The notes under the pieces were generated by a model that was not told where the DNA came from, made no database searches, and saw nothing but the letters and a program-made list of their open reading frames with translations. This document shows, in pieces, positions 34,010-45,711 of a stretch of DNA of 64,000 nucleotides; position 1 is the first letter of the stretch; every line of letters begins with the position of its first letter. Origin of the DNA: Lasiosphaeria ovina (Eukaryota > Ascomycota > Sordariomycetes > Sordariales > Lasiosphaeriaceae); the NCBI GenBank assembly GCA_033439765.1, contig JAULSN010000004.1, positions 2,986,001 to 3,050,000 of the forward strand. The letters run 5' to 3'. The position numbers and the translations under genes are program-made.

Positions 34010-35289
34010 TGGCGATCTGGTAGTCTTCATATCTCGGAACCTACGACGCGTGCTGTCCGTAAAAAGGCCGCCGAAGCCAAGGCATCCCTCTTCGGGGTAC
34101 ACCTAGCGATTAACGGAATAGGATGGAGGCCCTCGGATCTCACGCGAAGCGATGTTGATGCATGCATCAGCTTTCTCGGTGACTATGTTGGTACGTCTTT
34201 TCTATTATAAACCGATATATCTTTGACTAATTGCACAAAAGCTCTCTCTGCGGCGAAGAAGATACTTGGAGATACGTCTCCGACCCAGTTTTGTAAGGTC
34301 ATTTCGATGATAATTAGCCGCATCTCTTCGCTCACCACGACAACTGTATACGTTGGAAAGTGCTTTCGGGAAGCCATTAAGATGGTGAACTTGCTGGATG
34401 AGTTGGCAGGCTGTATATTACCCCGGTTCCTTAGTCTGCTAACGAGGTATGGCTTTTGTTTTGCGAATGGAGTTATAATGCTAATAGTTATAGCTGGGCC
34501 ACGATCGACCGCTCTTGGGCACCGGCCTTATAATATTCCGTTCTGAAGGATATGAGCTCTAATACCAACACCCCCGGTTGGGAGTTCATAATGATTGCCA
34601 ATGTAACCGATAACCCCTTTCATAAGCTGATGTGGTTCTTCGGTGCCAAATCCGCCCGCACCCATCCGAATACTTTCCAATAAGGATTTGGCCAGGCGCT
34701 AGGATCCATGCTGTCTAACGCTAGCTCTGTTTTGGAGTTGCTATTCATCAAGATGTAGTATTAGATGGAGGCCGATCCAAATAATCCCGAACTTTAGACC
34801 TACGTAGATAGTTTTCTTGGTCACTTATAATCTAACGGCAAACTAGATAACTATTGGTTCGATATGGCCACCGCTGTCGTTATTTGCGGGATACTAGTAG
34901 AACATGGTTCATAGCGTAACCGCCTTTTCCACGGCCTATGTTCATTTCTCTTTGAGAAAAGGCACTTCACATCCTCACTAATGATATGGGAGTTCATTTT
35001 CAGCGTCTTGCAGTCTAATCCTACAGCTGACACGAGTTTCTTCCCTTGGGCCTTAGGGGTCAAATTCCTCAACAGCGGCGGTGAAACTATGGAAAGGTGG
35101 TCTAACAAGTCCATGGCATATGCTCTGATAAAGAACGTGTTATGGGCTAGGGATGAGGACACACTGGAGGGTACTACAACTGTTGGTTCTGTTTCGGGGC
35201 TGGCGAAGGAAATCGCGACGTTACCAAATATAACTATGGATTATGACAGTACAGATGGGTTCTCTATTCGAATAGATAGGGGAGCTTAG
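34010..35289 (+). pseudogene. RIP-mutated relic of an unidentified multi-exon gene
   Basis: Coding-like pieces in matching orientation include RKKAAEAKASLFGVHLAING and SDVDACISFLGDYV, an intron-like GTACGTC...TTGACTAATTGCACAAAAG (34191-34241), ALSAAKKILGDTSPTQFCKV, then SLMIWEFIFSVLQSNPTADT and RWSNKSMAYALIKNVLWARD up to 35289. Between them are many TAG/TAA codons (for example near 34757 and 34796) where CAG or CAA would fit. The family is unknown to me. The pieces could have been one protein directly downstream of the CK1-like gene. Confidence 0.45.
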
Positions 35290-36003
35290 GGGGCTAAGCC
35301 GGTCAGAGAAGCTCGACTAGATAACAGCGCTGCATCTGTGAGAGAGGAGGGTAAAGTCAAGTCGGTTCGTCATGAGGCTGGATGGGAGGTGGTACTGTTG
35401 TCGCCCGAGAAGGACGGTGGAAAGGGGGGTTGTTGAGGGAAAATGGAAGAATAGCGAGAAATAAGAGAAGGAGTAAGGAGGAGAGAATGAAGAACAGGAA
35501 TTTTTTGACCTTGACGGAAGGGTGAGGATGACCTAGGTTGATCTCACAGGCACCGATAGTAGACTGCTCCTGCGCATCGGCTTTGACACCCGTCAACTCC
35601 CTGGTCGGAATAGTACATCTACCTCGAAATCTTTACCGCGGGGCGGCCTCCGCAGCGGTGGCACCGATGGTGCTAACGGCGACGACCACGACGAGGATGG
35701 TGAGGCCTTCCGGACGTGACAAATTGCAAACTAAATTTGCAGCCCAACTCCAGGAAACGCATCCGCCCGGGCATCGTTTATCACACACCGTCACTATCAT
35801 GTCGTGTCGAACCCCTCGATTGACGCAACTGATCGAAACCAGATCGACATCATGCAACAAAGGTGCAAAGCGACGTTGTGCATCCCAGCACGATAACCCA
35901 ACCTGAACGGAGCACCTCCGATCACCCCACCACGCAGCCAACCCCAACCAGTGCGGCCGGACCGCACCCCCTGCCAGCGTCGAGGTCCTCAAAAACCGTC
36001 AAG
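35290..36003. other. Intergenic spacer
   Basis: Purine-rich stretch 35400-35520. No recognised gene. The frame of the next ORF stays open back to 35863, so part of this may be coding. Confidence 0.35.
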
Positions 36004-36501
36004 ATGCCAGGCGCTGGGGAGTGCCTGGTGGACATGATGGCGGCCAAGATGGACATCCCGGATGAGGTGGTCAAACCTGTGGATGGTGACCACGTCGGCA
36101 TGTGCCAGTTCGACTCTGCGGACAACATGACATTCCAAGAGTTGTGTGACCAAATTTCAGAGGTGTACCGTCGTGTGTACGAGACTGCCCGGCAGCGCCC
36201 CTTGAACGAGACTGGCCCTGGCACCATTCATTGCACCGGATTGGACAGAGATGGCAGGACGGTGTGGGTGGATGCACGAGTCACGGTTGAGGATCGAGCA
36301 ACGCCGATTGTCGAGGAGGTTGATGATGAGGATAGTGTGCCGACCCCCGCCAGGGAGCTGAAGGCTTTGGAGGGCCCGAAAGCAGAGGATGTGGATTCTG
36401 ATCTCCCTGATATGGACTTTCTCCAAAAGCGAAGGGAGGTGAAAAGGGACAGCCGAACCCGACGGCGTCCCCAGGCGGAAGAAGCTTTTCTGTACCTGTG
36501 A
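36004..36501 (+). CDS. Small protein resembling the C-terminal end of a SesB-type lipase domain
   Basis: ATG 36004 sits in a good context (GTCAAGATG) and gives 165 residues; the frame is open back to 35863 (212 residues). DGDHVGMCQFDSADNMTFQELCDQI resembles the catalytic-His end of the alpha/beta-hydrolase (DUF676/SesB-like) domain that starts many fungal NLRs, where DHxxMCKFxSxxDxxY is typical. The nucleophile elbow and the rest of the hydrolase are missing. The acidic and then basic tail (KRREVKRDSRTRRRPQ) is unlike the family. Either a truncated relic or a small gene of unknown function. Confidence 0.4.
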   Translation: MPGAGECLVDMMAAKMDIPDEVVKPVDGDHVGMCQFDSADNMTFQELCDQISEVYRRVYETARQRPLNETGPGTIHCTGLDRDGRTVWVDARVTVEDRATPIVEEVDDEDSVPTPARELKALEGPKAEDVDSDLPDMDFLQKRREVKRDSRTRRRPQAEEAFLYL

Positions 36502-37819
36502 TTTCTTTTTCCTCAAGATGTAGAGGGACGTGAGGCATTGGATACAGGAGGGGAGGGTAGAGATTAGTGTTGCGAGTTCTTCACTGCTGGGAATAGAGAT
36601 CGTTACAACCCCATCTGGCCTCCTGAGCCTCATCCACTCATTACAATAGCCCTGCCTTAGCTGACCGCGACTAACTGGTTGGCAGACCGATATGCGTACG
36701 CCACACCTTGGCTGGAGTTGAGATTGTAACACTAATGTCCGAAGGCAATAGGCATAAAATACGACTATAACCAAAAGCTTTTTAAAACGGAGAGTAAATA
36801 TGCTACGCCATTAAGATTATTTCCAGGCCTCTATTTTGAAAGTTAATAGGATTAGCGAAGTAAATAAGAGTTGGTTCTGCTTACTTGCCCTCTTCTAGGC
36901 CATTAAAGAGTGAAGCCCAAAACTCGTCCCGTAGAAATTTGCGTAAAGTTGACGACTTTGTGGATAGTGAGCGTGGGCTGAGCTGGGGTAAGCCGAAGGT
37001 GAGCCGGGGTTGAAGCGACACTGATTTTGGACTAACCGTCCTCGTACGCCAAGAGAATTCTTTTTAGTGGCAGAGTGGAACCGCCGCGGATGTTTGTCCT
37101 GAGTCTCGAGTCGTCCAAAAAGTCGGAGAGCGAGTGACCGGGGTTGGCATGTCGGTTGGCATGTCTGTCGAGCGGTGGCCAAGAGTGAGGAGGGCAACCG
37201 AACCGACCGTGGACAGTAGACGCTGTAGCGAACTAACAATTCTGGTGCAGGCGTTACTCGGGAGAATGTTCTTATCGTTGAGATAGGGCGGAGTCGGAAA
37301 TGCGTGTAGATTGAGTTCACTAAGCGTATTGAGGGACGGAGAGGGTGCTAATGGCGTTAAACCCACGATCCCCTCGAGGTGAACGTTCGCGGTGCAGATG
37401 GTGTTGGTAGTAGTCGGTCCATGCAGATAAGAAGAGGGGAAAGGGGGATACGCTCCAACCATCATTACAAATCTCGAGCATCGCCTCGTCTTTGGCAGGG
37501 CAGGACGGAGGGCCAGGGAGCGGCTTCTCGCTTACAGGGTTGTCACGATCAGCGCCTTTGGAATGGGGATGGGAGAGCAAGGAAAGGTGAAGGTTTGTTG
37601 TTTTTCGGCTTGCCGATTGCTTGCGCCGCGATCTTGTTGGCGGCGTGGCGGCCTGACACAATCACAGGAATGCACGGCCCTGATGTCATGGCAGAATTGT
37701 GAAGGCGGTGTGGCCGGATGGGCGAAATTTTTACGGTCAAACTTCTTCTAATAATTCCACAGCAGCACGTGCGATCGGAAGTCAGCAGCTCTATCAAAAT
37801 AGAATAGTTTTAACACGTT
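36502..37819. other. Intergenic, no gene seen
   Basis: 36770-36900 is TA-rich. Longer reverse frames at 36895-37661 have Ser/Pro/Thr-rich shadow composition and no motif. Confidence 0.4.
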
Positions 37820-38570
37820 TCATTTATGATTTACCAGAGTACAGGCGGCACCTCGGTTACGATAGCCTAGTGGCCGTAATGGCTTGGCCAGGTTCTCGTT
37901 GGGCAGCCCTGAGAAGGCGATGACCTGCGCTTCGAGCTTCTCTAGCTTCTCAAACCACTGTCGAGGGTGTATTCCGGCCTCGTCGGGCTCGAACTGGACG
38001 GGCTCGTTCCACGTGTCGTAGTGGCTGCCTGCTCCATGGTGTCGGGCTCTCAGAGGCTCCCACCTCCCTTCGTGGAAGTGGTAATGGCGCCGCTCTGACT
38101 GGCTTCTCACTTGCGGCAGGTCGTACACCCACTCAACATCATATCATCGCCGCCATTGTGGTGTCGTACTTTTACTCTCTCGGCGCGTTTATAGGGGTAG
38201 TAGTAGAGATGGTCTCGAGGTTGACGATGTGATTGATGGTGATGGTGGTTGGCGTGGTCGTCGCCATGGTCGGGGACATGCGGCCGGCCGCGCTCAAACT
38301 GCTGGTCGTCGGCGAATCTCACATGGCGTGCAGGAGCCGAGTGGTATCTTTTGTGTGCCTCATTTCCATACTGCAAGGCGGCATTTGACTTGTTGTCGAT
38401 ATTATCTTCGGTTTTATCCTTCAAGAAAGCCCTTAATCAGCTTCCTGCTGTTTACCTACCCTTTGTTGGGCCCGACCTCTATAGTTGTATGCGTCGTCGC
38501 CGTGTGGGTACTCCCGGTGAACGAGCCGCTCCCGCTCCCGTCTTTCGGGGCTTTGTGCCTCTGGAGCCAT
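37820..38570 (-). CDS. Uncharacterised His/Arg-rich protein
   Basis: A three-exon model, 38570-38460, 38418-38176 and 38131-37820, encodes 221 residues without a stop. It uses introns of 41 bp (GTAGGT...CTTGAAG) and 44 bp (GTAAAA...TTGAG). The start MAPEAQSPERRERERLVHRE lies in a strong context (CCATGG). The middle is His-rich (DDHANHHHHQSHRQ) after SAPARHVRFADDQQF. The C-terminal exon has HEGRWEPLRARHHGAGSHYD and WFEKLEKLEAQVIAFSGLPN, a helix-forming segment. No signal peptide or membrane segment. The family is not recognised. Both introns are at the short end for fungi and branch points are weak, so the model is tentative. Confidence 0.5.
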
Positions 38571-39623
38571 GGAGCCTGAGTGCCCTGATGAATTGATGCT
38601 CTCACACAGGTCACGTGATAATATCTTATCAACTCTGAACGGTGCGTGTTGTTCTTGGTCTGAAACCTGTCGGCAAGGGAGTCAGTCCTTGTGGCTTCTT
38701 GGATTGTATTCCAAAATTCGGGAACGGTTTGCTTTAAGCCCGCAGGCACTTACAGCCAATTATTTCAGTGGCGATCGAGCAAGTGAATGTAGGTGTGGTT
38801 AGGTGTGGGAGTGGCGTGAGGGACACTGCCGCGTCATGGGGCTCCGTTACGCCGCACAAGCTCTCCCTCGGCTCACACACCCAAACGCCCGCTAATCGCC
38901 TGTCAACCTTCCATACCTGGCATATGCTGTAGCAGCTGTGGCTGAAATGTCACCACATGGTTGTCTGACTAACTTCGGTCACGTTATTACGAGGCTATGT
39001 TCCTACACCATCTTTGGGCTCTTGGCTTCTGACGCATTGGCGGAATTCTCGCTTCCGTGCGGTTGGAATTGACTGCCTACGAACGATGTTACGGGTGGCC
39101 TGGCTTCTTCGCGTGACATTTGAATCGAGGTCGAGATTTGGGGAAATGGTGTGGTGGTGAGTGAGTCAGGCTGAAGTCTCCAGTACCTACAGCAAGGGTA
39201 CCGACACCCCTCTGCAACCGCTAGCTTGCGGGATCGCTCGCAAAATATTGACCGAGTAACCTTAGTGCCTTGGTTGATGGAAGGTCCTAATGGGGGAGGG
39301 CGCGGGGTGTATTTACAGGAAAAGGGGAAGTGCGGTAAGACTGTGCACCACAGCAATAGGTGATTACTCTTTTTGTCAGAAAACCCTCTTGCACATGACT
39401 GATCCCATCCACTGAAGTCGCCTGATACCATTAATTCCTAAGCCGCCTTTTCATCACAGTCGTTAAGATTTTCCAGATTCATTTTGTGGGCCAGACGCCG
39501 CTCGAAGCCAGTCCTTAGCGTACCTAGTCATGCAATCCCCTTGGGAAAGGGAGGAAGGAGAAAAAGAAAACCACCTTCAGAAATATTCTCTGCACCGCAC
39601 CGCGCAGTCCAAAATCTTATGTT
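38571..39623. other. Intergenic, no gene seen
   Basis: Upstream region of the His-rich gene and 3' flank of the CBM21 gene. No repeats or RNA genes recognised. Confidence 0.4.
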
Positions 39624-40433
39624 TTAACTAGTGCCACAAGTAAACTGCGGCGGGCTGCGATGGAGCCAGACAATGTAATTCGCGCCGCCGTTGTTATCCC
39701 AAAACTCGCGGCCGGCCACGACGTAGCGGAAACACAGTTGAAAAGTCTTGCCCTCTGTTAGCCGCGCAATGCTGGGGAGGTGGATTGTGAGGGCGAATCT
39801 GTCCCAATCGGGCGACACACTGCCCAAGTAGGCGCCCGCCACCTCGTCCGTCGTCTTCCAGCTGTCGTGCGTGTACCGGCAGCAGACGTACTTGTCGTAG
39901 GCCAGGTTGCGGACCGACACGGTGGCAAGCAGCCGGTCGCGCTCGTCGGATACCCAGAGCTGGTCGAGACTGACTTCTTTGGTCGATCCTACCGAAGGTG
40001 GCGGTAGCTGGAATGGGAAGTTGACTGGCGTCATGGCGACTCTGTTCGGCACGGGTTTCTGTTTGTACGTGTTTGTTGGGGTATAGGCTCTTCGGCGTCT
40101 TGACGAGCTGACAGCGAGCGGCGGCTCCGCTTCGAGGAAGCATCGGACGTTTTCTTGGGAGTCGAAGTGCACCGTCTTGGAGGCGGCCGACAACAGGCCG
40201 ACAGGCCATGTCTTGCGGCGGAGAATGGGAGGGTAGCCGCCGTTGGCGTTGCAAGAGCCCTGCCTGGGCTTTGGTGTCGAGGTGGCGTCATCTCGGTCGA
40301 GGACGGGAGAGGTTCCTGTTTCTCGGACAGGTTGACTGCTCGCTCTTGGGCGAGTGAGATGCCTCGCGGTCCACCCGCTCTCGAGACCGCAAAACGAGTT
40401 GGAAACGTGGGATCGGGGCAGGACTAAAGCCAT
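39624..40433 (-). CDS. CBM21 protein, putative glycogen-targeting subunit of protein phosphatase 1
   Basis: A single exon encodes 269 residues. Residues around KTVHF form an RVxF-type docking motif for the PP1 catalytic subunit, placed, as in known subunits, just before a short linker. The C-terminal half is a CBM21 starch/glycogen-binding module: VSVRNLAYDKYVCCRYTHDS, W-K-T-T, FALTIHLP and FQLCFRYVVAGREFWDNNGG, ending with ANYIV. Proteins of this kind (yeast Gac1, animal PPP1R3) bring PP1 to glycogen and activate glycogen synthase. The protein is short compared with Gac1. It acts in the cytosol and has no membrane segment. Confidence 0.9.
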   Translation of the reverse strand: MALVLPRSHVSNSFCGLESGWTARHLTRPRASSQPVRETGTSPVLDRDDATSTPKPRQGSCNANGGYPPILRRKTWPVGLLSAASKTVHFDSQENVRCFLEAEPPLAVSSSRRRRAYTPTNTYKQKPVPNRVAMTPVNFPFQLPPPSVGSTKEVSLDQLWVSDERDRLLATVSVRNLAYDKYVCCRYTHDSWKTTDEVAGAYLGSVSPDWDRFALTIHLPSIARLTEGKTFQLCFRYVVAGREFWDNNGGANYIVWLHRSPPQFTCGTS

Positions 40434-42152
40434 TCTCGATGGTTGTTGATGCAGTATTGGGATGTGGTTGAAAAGGGGTTAGGTGTGCTGTGTAGATGGA
40501 AGCCAAGAAAGGGGCAAAGGGAAAGGGGGGGGGGGGCTGCCCTCGTAAGTAGGTTGGGGTTTGCTGATAGTATGGTCGAGGTTTCGCTAGCTTTACGTCA
40601 CTTCTTCCCCATATGTCTTTTGTTTTTTTGGGTGGTTTTTTTTTTCATTCGTTGTAATTGATATTTGAAAATCAGATGCAGGGCTGGGAGGTCTCGATAG
40701 GCGTGCGATACTTAATATATTAGGAAAGTGGGGTAACGTTAGAACGCGGAATGGCGTGTATGTCAGGAAGCAACTGTAATGGGGGGACAATTCTGCCTAC
40801 CTGGTATGGTGCTGTTTCGAGACGGATTGTTAGGACAGGGTCGACATGCTAATTGCTGCTCGACCAATTGGTCCTAGTACTCAATCTGCTCCCGCGGGTA
40901 TGGTGTGACCCAAGTGCTAGGCCTGGCTCTAATTAGTGGGGCGAGTCGATCCGGTTTAGACTTCTAGTGGGGCGCGGCAGTTGGAATTGTAGCCCGGTAC
41001 CGCCACGCTGTTCCGGCAATCGGGGAACTCCCTGACGACACCAGAAATCCAATACTACTTTAGTGGGCTCCAGGGACGAGCAATGCGCTGACCAGCACGG
41101 CACAGTCGCTGCACTGCCGCCTGCCAAGTGCCAACAAGCCTGCAAAATGTCTGACTATGATGTGATCGGACCAGAAAAAACTGCTGTCCGAACGCATGGT
41201 ATCCATGGACAGCAATCCAAAAGGCTGAAGAGATGGGTGCCGCCTAAACCCGACGCTCCATTGGCGCAAACCCGCTAGCGTCTGGTGGTGCTACAATGTG
41301 TCAAGTCTATAGGCAGTTCCGAACCCGCCCGGGGCCCTTACTTAATGGCACGCTTTGTGGCCCAGCGGGATCCATGCCTTCAGGCATGGATTGTTTGTCT
41401 TCGAGATCGCCTGTTCGTGAGTCGGTCACGATTCATGTCCAAGCACCATCCTCGTCGCTGCAAGGAAACCACCTTACCTACTTGCAATATGATGCACCGC
41501 TAATTAAAGCAACGGTGTGCCAGCAGCAAGGTCGCGGTAATTACCACTGTAAAACCGGTTTGGGCCACTTGGCCAGGAAAGACGCAGTAATTCCCTACCT
41601 GCATCCGACCACCTCGGACCTCTGCCTGTTCATTCCATTCACGACCCCGCTCACCCCAGCCGAGGCCGGTGGTCCGGGCGGGTAGGTACGGTTGTCCGAC
41701 GAAACCCAGCAGGCCCGCAAGCAAGTCCAATCCACCACAGACGACTTCACTTCCTTGACATTGGAGCCCGAGGTCACCGAAGGGGGGCAACTGTAAGAAC
41801 TGTCAAAATTGGCTAGTAATAATTAAGATGCATGTCGCCGCAACCCTTGAACCGATCATGTTACAATCACAACTAGGTAATTAGAACGGCTCGGGCATGA
41901 CCACGAAAGGCGACGAAATGCATCTGCATCTTTCTGTCAGGATATTGATAATTGTTGGCAATTCACCAAACGGAGATGTCACAGACGAGAGCCGTTGACA
42001 TGAGCACCAGGCCTGCTACGCACGTTCAAGCTGGTGCCCAAGAAAATCATCAAAATAATAGTCACTGCCATCGTGCCCACCACCACTACAAGGTCTAGTT
42101 GGTCATCCCACTGAACCAGGCGTAATTAATCGGGTCAGCACCAAGAATCATC
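40434..42152. other. Intergenic with homopolymer tracts
   Basis: A G-run lies at about 40526-40535 and T-runs near 40620-40646. The open frame at 41296-41685 lacks any recognisable content. No other gene seen. Confidence 0.4.
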
Positions 42153-43090
42153 ATGACCACCCTCCTAACGAGCAACGATACTTCGCGGGTCTGGGGTGGA
42201 TACACTATTCCCGTAAGTGACGATACAGGGTGCTCTCAAGTCTCAACCCTTTTTCTCTCATCCGAACAAGTCTATTAATCGTTGTCGCAACAGACGTCTC
42301 CGGAGGAGTCGTACTACTTCCTGCCAACGTGGTTGTTGGCTGAGGATAATACGCCTCGTCCGAGGAATGTGTGCTTGATCAGCAACAGCAGCACGTCTCC
42401 GCCGCTGCTGTCAGCCCCTGTCACGGGTCCGAAACGACGACGGGGACGGGCTCGTCCCCCACCGCCGTCTTGCCTCGCGCCTCGGGCGAACCCGCTCCGT
42501 GCTATAACAAGCCCACCGCCCTATTAAAGTCCATCCTCCCAGCCACCCCGTCAACATCCACTTCCGCCTCCAGCGGCGGCGCCCCAGTATTAGTTAGTCC
42601 AAAGAGCGTGTTTAAACCCCCCTCGGCCAAGCTCCGCACCTCGCGCCGCAAACACAAACACAGCACCACCACCAGCACCCATCTTGACTCTATCAGCAGT
42701 GTCAAGTAACCCAGCAGCAGCAGTGGTGGCGGAGCCGAGCCCATCACCCGCCCCGAAGCTGAAGCCGCGGTGCGCGCCAACCACAAGGTATTATTCGAGC
42801 GCAGCTACTGCCGCAACCTCAACCAGCAGTTTGAGCGGCTGCTCGGCGTGCTCGGCAAAAACCCTGACGATGACAGCAGCAGCTTCCTGGACCAGGAACT
42901 CGCCATGGGCGCGGTTACGTCGTTGGCTACGGGGAGAGCCGTCAGCAAGGTCGAGGTGTTGGACCTGGCGCGGCGGCGCATCCTGGCTGTTAAGGCGGAT
43001 AATCGGAAGCTAAAGGTGCAGTTGGCCGCTAATAGGAGGGTGGTGAGGGCGGCCGGCGGCGTAGCTGGGGGGTTGGGAACGGCGAGTTAA
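42153..43090 (+). CDS. bHLH-domain transcription factor, exon structure partly unresolved
   Basis: The first exon starts at ATG 42153 (MTTLLTSNDTSRVWGGYTIP) and ends at a GTAAGT donor (42213); the next exon begins near 42294 (TSPEESYYFLPTWLLAEDN). The C-terminal exon (to 43090) has a basic helix-loop-helix pattern: RANHKVLFERSYCRNLNQQF, then FERLLGVLG, a loop, and SKVEVLDLARRRILAVKADN. A Lys/Arg cluster (SRRKHKH) precedes it. Between 42369 and 42770 the frame must shift once and skip a TAA at 42707-42709, so at least two more introns are needed, for example GTGTGC at 42369 and GTGTCA near 42698. It probably binds E-box DNA as a dimer in the nucleus. Target unknown. Confidence 0.55.
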
Positions 43091-43678
43091 TTAGGGGGTT
43101 GAGGATAAGACTCAGTAGGTTGGTGGAGAGTCGATTCCAGGGTTGGCGGTGTTAAAGGGGGGTTGTATTAGTTAATTGATAATTATTGATGATGGCTTGA
43201 TGAGATAATTTGACGAATCTTTGTTACGGCTGAACTCTTCCTTGATCATTATTTGCTGGTCACGGTATGAAATTACTGTAATTATCGGTGCTTAATTAGA
43301 TGTCCTAGGAACAAGAGTGTGACTAAAATTCATTAGGATAGGTGTTTCAAGCCTTCGTCTAATCACTGCTTCCGTGACGCGGAGTCCTCGGCCTGTTAGA
43401 CGGTACTGATCGATTTCCAGGTTAGCTACCACCGACAACATCAAAGACAATGCAATAGACGGCGAATATTTAAGGTAACCAGTCGAGAAATCCAATCATC
43501 CATTTCATCAAGTCCTAATTAGTCAATGTTTACACTTGCCCTGTCCAATAGTCTAAGCCCAGGCATAACGGCATCACCCCGTCATGATTTTGTAGCACGC
43601 CTATCCCGGTTTGTGTTGTAATTACATATCGGTCACCCCTTTTTAATCCACGTCTTCCTTTCGTCAACCAAACGCTAA
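43091..43678. other. Intergenic, no gene seen
   Basis: AT-rich spacer between the convergent bHLH and poly-Asp genes. Confidence 0.4.
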
Positions 43679-44156
43679 TTAAGCCGAGATGGCGGCCCAC
43701 CATCGCTTGAAAGAGTGAATGTGCATGCCATTGGCGAAAGGCTTGATGTGCTCGTCCGAGCACGGCGTGCCGGAGGAGTAGTATGACTCGTTACCTGCCG
43801 CCGTCTCCCTGCAGGTGTCCTCGATACACACAACGGCGATTGTGGTTTCGTTTGTCATCTTGGAGGCAGCGCTTCTCCGGACCGCATTCACGTCGCTCCG
43901 CTGATGTTGAGCCGATGCCTCGCAGTTCTCAGTGCCTAGGCCCGCAGCCGATACAAGGCTCACGAGAGAGTTGTGGTCGGGAAAAAGGTCGGCGATGTCG
44001 TCGACAGCGTCGACTACTTCTCCGTATATCACCGCACGATCCTCGGCCTCGACCTCGGCCTCGTCCTCGGTGTCAGAGTCGTCCCAGTAAGTGTCGTCGT
44101 CCGAGTCGCCTTCGTCGCCGGACTCGTCCCCGTCGTCCAAGTCGGAGTCGGCATCA

Positions 44157-44199
<43 letters not shown>

Positions 44200-44554
44200 A
44201 AGCATCTGCGCGCCGGCTGGCGGGCGCAGACTCGATCTCGTCTGCGTTCTCACGGCCGAGTTCAGCCAGGTCACATTCCTCCTGCTGGCTCTCCCTCTCC
44301 AGCTGCTCGACCAGCGCGTCGAGCAGGTTGGCGTGTCCGACCAGCCGCAGGAGCTTGTAGTCGGGCTGCGCGGCCTCCTGCCGGAGCTTCTCGCGGGCTA
44401 GGCTGGCAATCTTGTATGTCTCGGACGACGAGCGAGTCAGCGGCAATGTCGACGACCCGTACCCCCCCTCGCGAGAGGGGTTTCGCGAGGCCGCCTGGGT
44501 GGCTTTGCGGTGTTCCCGGCGTGTATGAGAGTGTGTGGAAGGAGTGTGAAGCAT
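43679..44554 (-). CDS. Uncharacterised acidic protein with poly-Asp run
   Basis: A single exon encodes 291 residues. After a basic Ser-rich start comes SSSETYKIASLAREKLRQEA...LRLVGHANLLDALVEQLE, a helical block seen in fungal proteins of unknown role. It is followed by an acidic domain with about 15 consecutive Asp, encoded by a (GTC)n microsatellite on the plus strand at about 44157-44200. A Cys-containing tail (VVCIEDTCRETAAG) and FKRWWAAISA end it. No signal peptide or membrane segment. The repeat is prone to length change. Function unknown. Confidence 0.65.
44157..44200. repeat. (GTC)n microsatellite
   Basis: About fifteen tandem GTC triplets lie inside the acidic-protein gene and encode poly-Asp on the minus strand. 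Confidence 0.9.
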
Positions 44555-45711
44555 AGAAGGTGTTTAGTTGTGCGATCTTCGACTGTCGCGCGATGTCAAT
44601 CGAAAAAAGTTATTGGTTTGCTAGTTCTGTTTCTCACCCTGTTTCTAGCGAGCTTGCTTTGCTGTTTAAAGGTGGGTCGACATTGGGTGATGTTGTTTAT
44701 TTGCCCCGCCATTTATGCTAGTGCTAGCTACCTCAAATTTGATCTGAGACACTGGAGCTCGGGGAAGCTTAGGTAGGTACCGCACCTCTGGGGCCCATCA
44801 TGCCACCACACACATGGGCCGTGCCGAGCCGAGGCTTACACTTCCGATAATCGGGACCTATCTCACGCCACCCTCCCCCCCCCCCCCCCCCGCGGCCGCC
44901 AACGCATCGAAAGTTTCCTGATGATTTCCCTATGACACGAATTTGTTCCTGATGTCAAATTCTAATTGGCCGCGGTAGGGACGCACGAGGTCATGCTTCC
45001 AGTATTCGGGTCGTAGGATCTTTGCGAGAGGGTCCCCGATTGAGATGCACGTATTAATTAGTCGCCGAACACTCATGTGGTCAGTTATAGGCTGTAAAGG
45101 TGGTTATGTACCTTAGGTCTCGTTAAATCTGACCTACAAAGAAGACCCGTCTGGACAAGGCTCTGGGCCAGGCGCTGTTGGTCTGTGAAGGTGGCCAACG
45201 CTGAAGGCGTTGACACCCACTGGCCAACCATTAGAACAGGGCAGCCAACCAGGGCTCGCAGGCTGAAATGATTGGATCACCGAATTCTAGAGCAAGTGCC
45301 CGCGGCGCAGAGGAGGGCTGGGCAGATAAAATTATGTAGCCCTCTTCTCCAATGGAAATGCAGACTTTCGACGTGAGCGGGCTCCGACCGGGAACAGACT
45401 CAGTCCCTTTACCCGTCACTCGTTGGCCGGGGCTCAGTGCAGATCCGTTGGCTTCCTTGCAAGGCTTTCACACAGGTATGCAGGTTACATTCGTACACCG
45501 ACACGAGGCTTTCTAACAATCCAGCAAGTTTCTTCGTCGATTTTTGACCCCGCAACTCCCTCCTCGACTTAACCACTCCGGGTTTATTCAACTGTACAAC
45601 GCTCTCCACAGCGTATCTCACCCAAGATTTGCTGGGTGTTTTCTTTTCTCGTCCTGTCGCGTCACCCTTGACGACTGCGAGCGCGAGAGCGGTGATTTGT
45701 TCCTCTTGGGC
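44555..45711. other. Intergenic with poly-C tract
   Basis: A C-run of about 17-19 bases lies near 44873-44891 next to a NotI-like GCGGCCGC. No gene seen. The last 170 bp form the 5' leader region of the ankyrin gene. Confidence 0.45.

Noticed and set aside
41296..41685. 129-codon plus-strand frame as a gene
   Set aside because: No motif, no signal peptide, no splice support; composition fits chance in a GC-balanced spacer.
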